Shown: positions 34,222-46,689, counted from the first letter of the stretch. The stretch is DNA of 64,000 nucleotides from Paraconiothyrium sp. Pb-2020 (GCA_022419385.1 JAJUBI010000004.1:3391286-3455285); one strand, 5' to 3'. Notes: a model not told the origin generated them from the sequence alone. Program-made: numbers and translations.

Positions 34222-35506
34222 GGTGAAAGATCTTGAGATATCTTAAAGGAAATTTAGGTGAAGAAGTATCTTAGCATGTGTTGTTGTATTTCGACTCTTG
34301 TACTCGATGGTCGAGCGTTTGAGACTCCAAAACTCGCGCTTATATGGGCAAAGGCCGGAACTTGTTCCGGCCAAGGCCGCATATAATTCCGGCCTCTGAT
34401 AACAGATACGTAATCGCAAGATCACTCGGTCTTCTGCTGGAGATACTGCTGAATCTGGCCCGAAGCAAACCTTGAATGCCCGGCCTTACCCTCGCCAACG
34501 TCAAGCAACTCCACCGAAGTGATAGGTCATCGTCGTCGCCAAGACTCGGGACAAAGAAGGGCCATGTGTGCATCTTCTGCTGTTTTATCTCTGATAAAGG
34601 CTTTTTGTACATATGATTCTCATGTATTCCTTCTTGTGTTGCCAATAATTTTCTTTTGATTCGTTGGGAGTGTCTTCTTGTCAGGGTTGGTAGGAGAGAT
34701 GGTCCACTTCAGGATATCCTGTATACACACAACATGGTATAGCGAGCGATTTCTTCTCGTGCTATACGCAATGGAAGGTCGTCACATAACTAGAAGCATA
34801 TGTAGGAGTCTATGGGCATTTGGAACCGTTCGCCGACGTTTTAGGGCATGAGGTGATGCCTTCCAAGGTTTGCAGGTCATCATGTGGCTGGTCATGCACC
34901 TGTGCATCGATTGCCGGAGAGACATCTTGCATCAAGGGCGGTAATATCTTTCGCATCGTGACAAGGCTTCCATTGTGAGCAACGGCTGATCTTCGAGTGT
35001 GGTCGTGATAATCAAGTGGTTGTCAGCATGGATCGAATAGCCGCGCACCAGGCCATCAAGGGTGTCGCTAAGCAGCCAATCAACGCTCGGTCTTCGAGAT
35101 AGGGAAGCGGCGAACCTCACCCTCACACTTCCACATCGCTACCCTACATGACATGCCCCGGAAGATTTGTCATCCAGTAAGTCCCTAAGTTGGCTCACGA
35201 TTGTTCAGCTTCGATGCACCAAGTCCGGTCGCCTCAGGAACTGCGCATGAATCAGCAAATGCATTCCTCGTTCGTTTCGTGGTTAGAGTCATCTGTATGC
35301 ATCTTCCGAATCTTCTCACCCTCTGCATGCAACGCTACCTAGGTAATTTCCGAAGCTGCTTCAGCCTCTCTATACCATAGTGCTAAATTGCCAGCTTTTA
35401 TCTCGCCTCGGCGTCCTTACGAGCTCTTAAGCGACCATAGCTGATTCCGCAGGCGTAGGCCTCTTGAGAAGCCACGTATGAGGCAACTTTTGCCTAATCT
35501 TCAATC
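34222..35506. promoter_or_regulatory. divergent promoter region, IDO / RNA ligase
   Basis: 1285 bases between two divergent start codons. No gene is supported inside. Near 34331-34400 there is a self-complementary stretch around AACTTGTTCCGGCCAAGG and CCGGCC repeats (GGCCGGAACTTGTTCCGGCC at 34351-34370, an inverted repeat with arms GGCCGGAAC/GTTCCGGCC) that could form a hairpin or bind a dimeric factor about 130 bases upstream of the IDO start. Confidence 0.55.
34351..34370. repeat. inverted repeat upstream of IDO
   Basis: GGCCGGAAC and GTTCCGGCC form a perfect 9-base inverted repeat separated by two bases (TT). It lies about 130 bases upstream of the IDO start codon. A third related sequence (TTCCGGCC) follows at 34387-34394. 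It could be a dimer-binding site; no known factor is assigned. Confidence 0.55.
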
Positions 35507-36615
35507 ATGGCGACTGCTTCATCAGAGTCCACACTTTATCCTAAGATCACCACCCACATCGAAGAGGTTAGTCTCGACGCTCTGCATCACAATCCGTACA
35601 ATAGCTGACCAAACCCAATTTCTAGGTGATCAAGACTCTCAAATGTAAGCTTTGCAATCCAGATAACCCTGAGCGAGAACTCACACTCGAGCCAATTCCT
35701 ATCGTTGATACCGTCAAGCTCCATGGTACACATGCAGACATCCTAATTGATAGTGACAACAACATTACTCTACAATCCCGCAACAATGCGGTGCTCCTTG
35801 AAACAGCAGATAATTTGGGATTTGCAAAGGCCATGTCAAAGAAGCAATCGACAATTCTCAAGCTCCGTGATCAATTCTTGGCCCGTTGGAAAGAACTAAA
35901 CCCCAATAAGACTCTGAGTACCGAACTGCCCATCACTATAGCCGGCGAATGGATCGGTGAGAAGATCCAGAAAGGAGTTGCCATCTCGAGATTATCCCGA
36001 CGTCTCGTCATCATCTCTGCCAAGATCAACGGCGCTTGGGTCACAGACAGCGACTACGCGGACATCGAAGCCCCAGAAGACGACATCTATAACATTTCCC
36101 GTGCAGGGACGTACCATTCTATTCTCTACCCAGAAGAACCACAGAAGACGATCGACGAACTCGAACCACTCGCGGACACAATCGCCGCCCAATGCCCATT
36201 TGCAGAAAGCTTCGGCATCATCGGCGAAGGCGAAGGCTTGGTCTGGAAACTTGTGTCGTATATGTCCGACTCCGATCTCTGGTTCAAGACAAAAGGTGGG
36301 CGTTTCAAGCCTACTTATGCGCCCGCACCGAAGAAGCCGCCGGTGGACCAGGCTGAGAAACGCGAGGCTGCTAAGGCGCTGGCCGAATCATGGTGCTCGG
36401 AGCAACGGCTGGAACAGGGCTGGGATTACCTGAGGGAAAAAGGCATCGAGCAAAATATGAAAGGGATCGGAGCCTTCTTGAAGTGGTTACAGGTTGATAT
36501 TCTGACTGAGGAGAGAGGTTATGTTGCGGAGCACGAGGTGGATGAGGAGCTACTGAGGAAGGAGATTATCGGGAGAGCGAAACCTTGGTATCTGGAGATG
36601 TATGCTGCTGTGTGA
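35507..36615 (+). CDS. RNA ligase family protein (Rnl2-like nucleotidyltransferase)
   Basis: Two exons (35507-35566, 35626-36615) give 349 residues. The intron has a GTTAGT donor, GCTGACC branch and TCTAG acceptor. Nucleotidyltransferase motifs in order: motif I VKLHGTHAD with presumed adenylated Lys51 (KxxG), a motif III-like region IAGEWIGEKI near 125, and motif IV GEGEGLVWK near 220. The last 90 residues are a helical tail (WDYLREKGIEQNM...WYLEMYAAV). The family joins 5'-phosphate and 3'-hydroxyl RNA ends after self-adenylation. tRNA splicing in fungi uses a different ligase (Trl1), so this one may serve RNA repair; its partner and substrate are unknown. The short N-terminus carries CKLC, a possible half of a metal site. 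Confidence 0.82.
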
Positions 36616-39600
36616 TGGGATATAGTCGTGTCTAGCCAAAGGGCTGCAACGAAAATGCCCTGCATTTGTTTTCAGATGCTTTACTGATTGACAAGTCTGA
36701 CAGGCGTGCCCTTGATAACAACAACACCTCTGTTTCAGGAACCTTCTCCCTTATCTAAACATCAATAATGTTCATTGTATTCGGGTAAAAGTTCGAAAAC
36801 TCCTGCGTTTTAGCGACTGGTATGAGCGCTAAGCTATGATATGCCCACTCGCAATCCCTTTTTGTCCCAGGTGACGAATCAAAGCTCGCAAATTAGTGCA
36901 CGTGTTTCTAGAGGAAGTCGAGAGATCGGCGCCTACACGACAGAAGGGTATTGGTGAACCAAACAAGCTGCTTTCTCACTGGAAAATGGAGGTCACTGCA
37001 GGTGGAAGGGCGGCATGATCGAGGGCGCATTAGCTAAAAGATTACGTAGGAAAGGGCGGCGGAACGAAGGAGGAGCGTGAAGTTCCCGCCCTCAAGCGTT
37101 TGCCGTTGCCCGATCGGTGATGAAACGAGGTATCTGATGAAAAAGTATGCGCTTTGTATACTATGGCCTGACAAAGATGTGATCTTAGACCCTCAGCGTC
37201 ACTTCGCCTTCCGCGCGATCAAACTCGATCACGTTGGGGTCGAGGCAGTCCCTATCAAAGCTCTCTGAAGCACCTCTTGACGACAAGAACATTTCAAAAC
37301 AGGCATCGACATGAACACAGCCACCAACGAGAGCATGGCGCCTCGATTCGACGAATTATATCCCTGCCCTCCATGTTCTCATGACTGATATTCTTGGTGG
37401 CCCGACAATACCAACTCTTCTGGAACTCTCAATTCTTTCTCGAATGGCCCACAAAGGGAACGAATTGTACATCAGGAACAAGTCGAGGCCTCAATCAAAT
37501 TACCTAGGCCAAGTCAACTCCGATGAGGCTCATATCAGACGCATCGGTTACGGTGGGATTTACACAACGCTTTTCTCATGCCATTGTCTTCGCTGGCCAT
37601 GGCATCCTCACCGTTTCTTCCTTAACGGCTCTGGGTGCGGCGTATTAATTCCGCATACGCGCTTGAAAAATGACAAGTGTGGACGGGCCCTTCACACGTG
37701 GCATGGACATTACTGCACCAACTCCTGCTGACGGCGACCTTGCACAGAAGTGCGATAGCCTTGTAGGGATTAGAGAGGGGATCTTATGATGGAGCCGCTT
37801 TTTGTGCCAACGCCTTTGGACAGCCCAGTCCATCGGAAGACGTGGACCCTCAAGCACCTCCAGACGTCCTGCGCCCACAAGTCTCGACCCTTGATTTCTT
37901 CTACCTTGGTACCTCCTGCACCTTGCGTCTCGTGGCCTGGCCAGGGCCAGGAGGATACCCGCACCGAGGGTCGGAACCGATTCAGTTCTGTCGCTTCCAC
38001 ATTGACGGAACAAATGGGTGGCCGCTTCGCTGGCTCCAACCTCGGACCACGCATACCACCAGTTTCCGATCCCAAAAGGGTGGCGCATCCGCCATTTCAT
38101 GTGCGAGCGATGTCGATTACAACGAGTACCAGCATTAGGCCGGTCCCAGCGTCCATGTGCATGACCAACACCAGCGGACCATGTATCTAGCGAGCCGCAC
38201 GAGACTAGAGCGCCGTCTCCCCACTACTGAGCGCCGCCCAGCTCATGGACAAGCATTCCAAGCATGCGGCGACGGCGCCACTGCGATCGGATGCGCCGTG
38301 GCTTGCTCTGGCCGTTTTGCTGATGACACGTTCATCAGCCAACTTATTGGTTTACGTTTTCAAAGTCATGGTGACATGAGCACTTTCGTACCGGTACTCC
38401 AGGATCTCAATGCCTGCCAGCCTCGCGCAATACTTTCGGACTCTTGAACGAGAGATAAGATGCGAAGAATGATTCGCTCCACGATGGCCGGACGCCCCGG
38501 ATCCACACCTCCGCGTAACGTGATAGATGGCACGAGGCCGCATGACTAGGCGAGATCTGGAACCAGATCCGACAACCAAGGTTGGGAAGGTCGGGTCGCG
38601 TCGACAAGCAAGGCACGAGTCACGTCGACAGCCTATGGTTCGCAGTGTTTGTTTCAAAGACCTGCGTATGGGCGATCAGAGACCAGCCGCGAGCGGCACC
38701 AGGCGAACCAAGTCTCGGCGTGGCACACAACATGAAGATTACAAATTGAAAAGGTTGGTTATGTTCATCAAGTTGCATTCCCTTACTTTGTGTATCACTG
38801 CCTGCTTGAGGCTCGACGCACCCTCCTGCTGCCGCACTCAACTAAAATCGTCGCCGTCTGACCAATTTACTGACGGGCTGCAGCAGTGCCATGGATCATG
38901 TGGGAGTTCTGATGCTTTGATTGTTGTTAGTGCGCCGCTATGTGACCCAGCGCCTCAGCACTGCGGATTCGAAGCGCTTGCGTGAACAGGCCATTGCTCC
39001 GGGCCAGGACTGCACGTGGACGATTATTGGGTCTGGGGTTCCTGGCGCTGTAGCTAAAACTCATCTCGACTGTCTGTGTCGGTTCAGCGGACTGCGACAC
39101 TCGCCGGAGAAAGAATACAGCGGCGCGTCTCCCATGTACGGGTGATGGAGCCGCTGACGGCGGCCCGCGCACCGACACGCGTTGTATTGATCCGCCTGTA
39201 CGGCTCGCCTGCATGCTGGTTAGGCGGGCTACATCCATTGCCTCGAGCACTGGCTCTTTTTACCGTGGGGAAACAAAGCGAGTGCGGTGCCTTCCACTGC
39301 GGCACTGTCGCCCGCTTCACCACGAAATTTTCCGTCCGGTCCTCCACGCCCGCGACCGGTACGACAAGACGGCGCAGACGCTGGGTAGCAAAGGCTCTCC
39401 AGGGAGCTCGTCAAGCAGGAGGGCGATAGCCTGGTCCCCGGTGCGGTGAGATTGCACCGAGGGCTTCTACAAGCATTCTAGCCCGCTTGGCCGGTCGCTC
39501 TTGCTGGCCGTGGGAGGGATGCGGGGATGGCCTCTGCAACAGGGATGGCTTCCGCTAGCGGCTGGCTGGCCCACGGGGAAACTAGCCTCGGCCATCATTA

Positions 39601-39829
39601 CCCCGGATCCATTATTCTCCACCAACAGCGACGCGCCCGCAATGAACACGGGCGCCACAAACGGTTTAGCATGCGGGGACTCTGGCGCGTTCGCATCGTG
39701 CGCCCGGCCCATAGCTCTACCCTGGGGCTAGCGGCCACCGCTGTCGTGCCCTACTTTACCTGCCCTTGCCCCCTCCACTCACGCAGGCCATCTGCATCCC
39801 ACTCCCGATCGTTGGGCACATCCGTCACA
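36616..39829. other. long stretch without supported gene
   Basis: Over 3 kb. The right part (about 37.7-39.8 kb) is richer in G and C than the surroundings and crossed by overlapping frames on both strands, as expected in GC-rich sequence. None shows a motif, a signal peptide or a convincing splice chain. It may hold a decayed element, a long non-coding RNA, or simply the promoter of the sugar porter. Confidence 0.45.
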
Positions 39830-41581
39830 ATGGCAGCTACCGCAGACCACGACCTCGAGTCCAAGATCCAGCACAATGTGGACCACCACGACGTGTACGA
39901 TGAGAAGGCAGGCGTCAGCGCCTTCAAGGCCGATGCCATTGAGGCAGAGAATGTCGAGCACAACATGACTGTCATGGAGGCCGTCAAGGCCTATCCCATG
40001 GCCTCCTTCTGGGCCTTTGTCATGTCCTGCACCATTGTAAGCTCCCTCCAAGCCCTGGTTCGCGATTCCAGCTGACCGCTCAGATCATGGAATCCTACGA
40101 TGTCTTCCTCATGGGCAACTTTCTCGCCCTGCCTTCCTTTACCAAGGATTTCGGCGTGTATTCCGAGGCGCACGGCGAATACATCGTCGTCACGAAGTGG
40201 CAGTCGGCCCTGCAGGTTTCTGGCCAGCTCGGTGCTCTTATCGGCGTCTTCCTCGCCGGTCCATTGACCAGCCGCATCGGATATCGTTGGGCCACCTTGA
40301 CCGGACTCATGCTCTTGAACGTCTTCATCTTCTCCATGTACTTCGCCAAATCGCTCCCCGTCATGTTCGTCTCTCAGCTACTCGAGGGTATCCCGTGGGG
40401 TATTTTCATTGCCAACGCACCGGCGTACTGCTCTGAGATTGTGCCCATCAAGCTCCGCGCTCCCGCTACGCAGATGCTGCAGATGTTCTGGGCTATTGGA
40501 AGTATCATCGTCGGCGCCGTGACCTACCATTACAACGATATCCAAGGCCCCTCCGCCTACAGGTCGGTCGTCTGGTCCATTTTTCAAACCCTTCACTGAC
40601 CAAATACAGGATTCCAATTGCGCTGCAGTGGATGTTCCCCACACCCCTCGCTATTCTCATCTTCTTTGCGCCCGAGTCTCCCTGGTGGCTCACTCGCAAG
40701 GGTCGCACCGAGGAAGCTGCAAAGGCGGTCGAACGTCTCGGAAAGAAGTCTCAAGTTAACTCCACCGAGACAGTCGCCATGATGAGGCGTGTTATTGAGC
40801 TTGAGAAGAGCGAGAAGAAGCCCAATCACATCGAGCTTTTCAAAGGCACCGATCTCCGCCGCACCCTCATCGTCTGCTGCGTTTACGCCGCGCAGAATCT
40901 TACCGGTAATCTCATCGCCAACCAGGCCGTCTACTTCTTCAAGCAGGCCGGCATGGGGGTTAGCACCGCTTTCGCTCTTGGTCTCATTACATCCGCCCTG
41001 CAGATGATCTTCGTCATGCTCTCATGGATCCTAACGACCTATTTTGGCCGCCGCTCCATCTATCTGTGGGGTTCAGCCGCAAACTTGACTCTCCTTATCG
41101 CCCTCGGTATCGCGGGCTCGGTCGGTGTCAGCAAAGCGGCGAGCAACGCGCAAGCCTCTCTTGGTCTTATCGTCTCCGTGCTGTTCACTCTCGGCCCGGC
41201 TCCCGCTTCGTGGGTCATCATCGGAGAGACATCTGCCATCCGTCTCAGGCCTCTCACCACGGGTATGGGTCGTGCCACCTACTACATTGTGGAAATTCCT
41301 TGCATCTTCCGTAAGTTACTCATATGAACCTCTCGGTTATACTCCAAGCTAATGCAATGCGAACAGTCGCATCCTACATGCTCAACCCTAACAGTGGCAA
41401 CCTCGGCGGCAAGTGTGGTTATGTGTGGGGTGGCACCGCGTTCGTCTGTCTCGTCACCGCTTGGTGGGGTCTCCCTGAGATGAAGGGTCGCTCGTATCGT
41501 GAGATCGACATTATGTTCAAGCGTCGCATCCCTGCGCGCAAGTGGAAGAAGACCGTCATCGATGTCAACGACGACGAGTAG
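39830..41581 (+). CDS. MFS sugar porter (maltose/alpha-glucoside permease type)
   Basis: Four exons (39830-40036, 40084-40562, 40610-41310, 41367-41581) give 533 residues with about twelve membrane helices. Sugar-porter marks: GYRWATLTGL after helix 2, PESPWWLTRKGR (variant of the PESPRxL signature) after helix 6, FGRRSIYLWG in the second half, and LPEMKGRSYREID near the end. An acidic, cytosolic N-terminus of about 65 residues precedes helix 1. It resembles fungal maltose permeases and alpha-glucoside-proton symporters. The introns are 46-56 bases and interrupt codons in agreement with the motifs. It lies upstream of an UNC93-like protein and an LPMO, which together fit a saprotrophic or plant-associated carbon diet. 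Confidence 0.9.
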
Positions 41582-42593
41582 ACGTGGCATTAGGTGCCTA
41601 GTTGACCGGTAAAAAGGGGATCAAAGGCGGAGGCTTTTGATTCGAGTTGAATGTGTGAGTGGGAGAGGAGAGTAGAGACGTTTACGTACTTGTAGATACT
41701 TGCTATACCACACCCTACTATACCACCTCTCGCAGTAACACGTGCAGTTGTCACCACTAATATTGATTCGCTTGTAAACCATCAGGGGTAATGGCTGCAA
41801 AACATCACAGGTACGTCCTTCTCAATGTAATGGGAAAGAGCGTGGACGGTCGAACATTCGCGCACTAAGCCTATTAAGGCAATCCACTCCTGAGCAAAAT
41901 CCTGTTCTACGTTTTCTCTTCAGCGCTTCTTGATGGACTCTCTTCGACACATCTTCATAGTTTGTGTACGGACCCCCGTCGGTCGCCCCGATTTTCACGG
42001 TCGATCGTCTTATCGCGACATCATCCAAGTGGGGCATTGCGTGCTTCAGAATGGCGAACGTCGACAATCTGAAAAAGACCCCATCGCTTTAACTTTTGAT
42101 GAGGCCTTCACGAAGCCCTAATGCACACGTTGTTCGCATTGATTGATCTAGTGGCACAAAACAAATATTGACATAAGATGTATTTTGACAGCTAGGTGCC
42201 ATGGACCTACACCAGCAACGGCCATATGGCCAGGAACACTCATAAGCTATCTATCCGGTACTTCTCTACGGCTTTTTGCTGGAGTCTAACGGAAGTTATC
42301 CGCCTCTGGTGCGGCTCCTGTACATTGCTAGGGAGGTACCCTGCCCGGCATGGTGGGGACTCGAAACCGATTGAGCTCGAACAGCGAATCATCGTCTCAC
42401 GTTTCAACAACCAGGTCGAAGCCATACAAAATCTGCTATATCGCATTCGCCATGGGTCTTGACGTGCTTCGGTGGAAGACGCAATCGGGTCTCTACCTAT
42501 GGTATAAAACACCACGATCCATGCAGATTTGTAAAGGTCGCGTTGCTTTCGATCTCTCAGTTCTCAATTCACGGCCCACAACAACGCGCTGAT
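41582..42593. other. intergenic, no supported gene
   Basis: 3' flank of the sugar porter and promoter side of the UNC93-like gene. Frames here have no motif. Confidence 0.55.
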
Positions 42594-44013
42594 ATGGTGC
42601 TCCAAAAGGTGAAGACGATCTACCGGTCAGTACTCTTCCAGATTGTCATCGTTGGACTTGTCGCCTTTTGCGAACCCGGTATCTGGACGGCACTGAATAA
42701 CCTCGGAGCTGGTGGAAATGCGAAGCCCTTCCTCAACAACGCCGCGAATGCCTTAACGTACGGTCTCATGTCCGTAGGCTGCTTCATCGCTGGAGGCATC
42801 TCGAACAAGATTACAGCTAAATGGACATTGGTCATCGGCGCAGCTTTCTATACGCCGTATGCTGCTGGCCTGTACTGCAACAACCGCTACGGCAACGAAT
42901 GGTTCATGCTTCTCGGTGCTGCACTGTGCGGAATAGGTGCATCGCTGCTATGGGCCAGCGAAGCTGCTATTGCGGTAGGCTACCCCGAAGACAAGAAGAG
43001 GGGTCGATACGTTGGCATCTGGATGGGCATTCGTCAGATGGGACCGCTGGTTGGTGGTGCCATCTCTTTGGCACTCAACGTCAAAACCAAAGAAAAGGGC
43101 AAAGTGACCTACACCACCTATCTCGGTCTCGTTGCAATCTCATCCCTCGGCGCCCCATTTGCACTATTGCTATCTCAACCTCAAAAGGTGAACAGAAGCG
43201 ATGGCACGAAAATTCCTTACATGAAGACGACAAACTTCAAAACCGAGGCACGCGCTATCTTCAGACAACTGAAGAATCCCTACATGCTATTGCTTATCCC
43301 GGTCTTCTTGGCTGGACAATTTGGCGTAACCTACCAAGGCAACTATCTGACCAGTAAGTTGCCACAATGCATATGCAAGCCTACAAAGCTAATACATCAT
43401 AGCATACTTCACGGTGCGCTCCCGTGCCCTCGCATCGTTTCTCACCGCGGTCGTGGGTGCTCTTGCCAACCTGTTGACCGGCATCGTCCTCGATCTGCCT
43501 CAATTCTCCCGCCCCGCAAAGTCGAAGTCCGTGTACATCTTCGTCCTCATCACCGTAACCGCCTCCTGGATCTGGAATGCCGTCGTGCAAACAAGGCTAA
43601 CCCGCATGGCCGACGCGCCCTCATTCGACCTTGGCGACGGCCCTTTCTTTAACTCAGCTTTCACAGTGTACATGTGCTTCCGCTTCTTCTACGAGGTTCT
43701 CCAAACATACATCTACTGGCTCATGGCAGAGATCAAAGGCGCACAAGGTGACGGGGATGTATCGCGCACAACGGGCATATTGAGGAGCTGGGAAAGCATT
43801 GGGAGCACGATTGCTTACGCGATTGGTGCTGTACATATACCGAACCAGACGCAGATGATCATTGGATTCGCATTGTGGGCATGGACTGTGCCGTTCACAT
43901 TGATGGCGGTGTTCGGGGATTGGAACAAGGGTGTGCCGAAGAATGGGTTGGAGAGTGAGAGCGAGAGTGACTTGGAGGTACAGAGGGTTGGAACTCGGAA
44001 CCAGAAGATTTGA
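42594..44013 (+). CDS. UNC93-like MFS membrane protein
   Basis: Two exons (42594-43353, 43403-44013) give 456 residues with about eleven to twelve membrane helices. It matches the UNC93-like (DUF895) branch of the MFS: VGLVAFCEPGIWTALNNLG in helix 1, NALTYGLMSVGCFIAGG, LLWASEAAIAVGYPEDKKRG, then GNYLT-TYFTVRSRALASF across the intron. Substrate is unknown; in animals the family regulates potassium channels or receptor traffic, while fungal members are taken as transporters. The start is the first ATG before helix 1, although the frame is open upstream. Confidence 0.88.
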
Positions 44014-44660
44014 GGAAGTCTGAGGCAGATCGTAAGAGATGCGCGCAAAAAGAAAGTCTTGTTGCACGAGCTACGCTTCCCATCAATACTCCAGATTCCA
44101 AAACTTCGCATTATCTCGAAAAGAACGCATGTTGATTGTGATAAGGACATTATGTTACGTTCTCAAAGATTAAGCATACACAAGTTCCATCGAATAATAA
44201 TCGGAATCCCATATTGCATGTCACTCGTACGTATAAAGCCTTTTTCAGGTGTTGATCGTCCAAATACCCAACGAAGCGAACCCCGAGTACAACGAACTTA
44301 TCGATTGTTGTTCAAAGAGTCTTATTAAATGCTAGTGTATCAAGCTTCTATCAACATGGTCGCCAAGGCATCAACCGAAGCGAATCCTAGTCGCAAAAAG
44401 TATCGAATCGGCTATTGCTTAATTTATCTGCAACAAGGCCAAGGGTAGCGGCTAAACGAATTTACATCCGCCTGCTAGTAGTGACCTGGAATTGGCAGCT
44501 CCAAGGGTTCTAAATGCAGAGGGCATATGCTTGCCCGATGCAGTCGCCCACGGCAAGTATTGTTCCGATAACACTATACTGTGACATTTTGTATAAAGAT
44601 TGAGAATCGTGGTTTTGATGAAGTGCAACCATCGTTTCCGTTGATCAAATTCAAATCTCA
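44014..44660. other. intergenic, LPMO promoter side
   Basis: No supported gene between the UNC93-like gene and the LPMO. AT-rich. Confidence 0.6.
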
Positions 44661-45594
44661 ATGAAGCTCACGGTCGCTACAGCTCTCGCCGCCTTGAGCG
44701 GCACTTCGCTCGCTCACGGTGGTGTTACTTCCTATCTGATTGACAACAAGAACTACACGGGGTAACTCCAACCATCATCCATGTGTCATGCTCACTCGCT
44801 AAATCATCACTTCAGCTACGTGTGGTCCGATCCGTATGAAGGTCAACACGACCTGATCCAGCGCTCATGGCACATGAACCCCCTCAACGATCCGGCCTCC
44901 TTGAACATAACCTGCAACAACAAAGGCATCACCGTACCTGGCACTTTCCACGCCTCGGTAACAGCCGGCAGCTCGATCCGCTCTACCTGGGTAACACCCG
45001 ACGGCTTCGGCTGGCCGCACACGCTCGGTCCCATCGTCGCGTACATGGCCTCCTGCGGCGATGACTGCACCACCATCACCGATACCAGTTCGCTCAAGTG
45101 GTTCAAGATCGCGGAAGAGGGGCTCCGCGCTGGGTACGCCATTGGCGAGGAAGACGGCTGGTTCCAGAACGATCTTTGGGAGAACAGGCGGACGGAATAT
45201 TGGAATGTGACTGTGCCGAAGGGACTCAAGCCTGGAAAGTATATGATCAGGCATGAGATTATTATGTTGGAGTTGAACCCGGTTCAGTTCTATCCGAACT
45301 GTGCGCATTTGGAGGTTGCAGGCGAGGGGACGCTTGTGCCAAGTGACGAGTACTTGGTGCAGTTTCCGGGGGGCTATAAGTTGACTGGTAAGTACTGTCG
45401 TTAAACGGGAGATGGAGTTTTTCGATTAACCTTGACTGTGATGCAGATCCTGGAATTGCTATCTCTGGGAAGGTTCGAGGTGATTTGACGACAAAGGTGG
45501 GTGCATGGTCTCGATGACTCAATGCCTTGAAAGCGATGACTGACTGTGCCATTAGACCTACACCGTACCCGGACCGAAGGTCTGGCAAGGCTAA
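44661..45594 (+). CDS. AA9 lytic polysaccharide monooxygenase
   Basis: Four exons (44661-44761, 44816-45387, 45447-45496, 45556-45594) give 253 residues. An 18-residue signal peptide ends just before His19 (SLA-HGGVTSY), so the mature protein starts with the copper-binding His. The second His is in FGWPHTLGP near 101, and the axial Tyr with its Gln in NPVQFYPNC near 190, completing the AA9 histidine-brace site. The last small exon adds TYTVPGPKVWQG, the normal AA9 end. No cellulose-binding module is attached. The enzyme oxidatively cuts cellulose or related glucans outside the cell. The two small 3' exons are supported by the family end. Confidence 0.93.
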
Positions 45595-45866
45595 CGAGAA
45601 TAATGGACGGGGAGGGAGGAAATGCTTACGAAGGGACGGATGACGACGGCTTAATGTAACGCTCGACGGGAACGCTAGATCTGCCTACGCGAAATTAATC
45701 GAATCTTTGGTCGCATAGGTCTCGCACATATGTGCACACTTGAGAGCAGTGATGTGAAAGTCATTCATAATTTTGCGTATTTGATCATACGATATGATTT
45801 TTGACAATACATGCAATGAAGGCGCGCGAGAGACTGAGTCCGACTCCACACATCCGCTACCAATTC

Positions 45867-45910
45867 GATACTCAAAGTGATACTCAAATTGATACTCAAA
45901 TTGATACTCG
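45867..45910. repeat. 12-base minisatellite, about 3.7 copies
   Basis: GATACTCAAAGT is followed by two exact GATACTCAAATT units and the partial GATACTCG. The repeat lies in non-coding sequence about 270 bases after the LPMO gene and is likely to vary in copy number between strains. Confidence 0.9.
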
Positions 45911-46137
45911 AGCATTGAAGCCAGAGATAGAAGCGAACGGAAAGCACGTGGTATTCTTGACAATAAACCTTGCACGACGCGGCCTTTCGAGAATGAGTTC
46001 GTAGAAGCTGGCCGTTCCAAAGAAAACTCATTTTATCGAATAATTCCTGGAAATCACAACGCTTCCAACAGCTCTCCTAGGTTAAAATGATGCTCCACTA
46101 GTCCGCCCCACAGATCTTTAGATTCGTCGATGAAGGG

Positions 46138-46171
46138 CATGTTACTAATCATCATCGTTAGTAGTAACATG
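46138..46171. repeat. perfect 10-base inverted repeat (hairpin)
   Basis: CATGTTACTA (46138-46147) pairs exactly with TAGTAACATG (46162-46171) around a 14-base loop containing ATCATCATC. There is no T-run after it, and no gene reads into it closely. It may be a protein-binding palindrome or a short transposon remnant. Confidence 0.6.
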
Positions 46172-46668
46172 GTTCGCTAGTCGCCTTTAGTAGAGGTATG
46201 TGAAAGAGGAACAAATGAGCTAATGTAAGTATCTGATCCTACGCGGTAGGGAGGAATAACCACCTCATCTCCCACATTTTGTGCCTTGGGAAGGCGCCCT
46301 CAAAACTTGGGGAAACTACCGATCAAGAAAAGAATTCGAAATCTCAACGAGCAAGCGTTGACGAGAGAAACGATAGAACACAGGAAATGCAGAGGCGATT
46401 GACAAAGTGACATAGATGTGGGAAAAGTAAAAGTTGTAGCATCGGGGAGGAAAGAAAGAGTAAGCCATGATAAAGAAGTCCAAGTAGCTGTGATATATGG
46501 AGAGACTAAAGTAAACATGTGTCTCGCAGCAAGTACGGCCCTTAAGGGCACCACAAGGTGGGCGTGGCAAGAAGTGATCTCTCACCTTGCTCATCGCTTA
46601 TGCGAGAGATTGTCGTGGAATGAAGTGTATGCCTCCCAGGTCGACACCAGCCAGATAAATAATGGTTC

Positions 46669-46689
46669 CACGTGCATTATCTGCACGTG
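46669..46689. promoter_or_regulatory. double E-box inverted repeat (CACGTG twice)
   Basis: CACGTGCA, five bases (TTATC), then TGCACGTG form a perfect 8-base inverted repeat. Each arm holds CACGTG, the core for bHLH factors such as Cbf1-type proteins. It lies about 470 bases after the 3' end of the RidA gene, so its target is unclear. Confidence 0.45.

Noticed and set aside
37645..39450. Many overlapping frames on both strands in GC-rich DNA
   Set aside because: All frames stay open together, as expected from few AT-rich stops; none shows a motif, signal peptide or splice chain.
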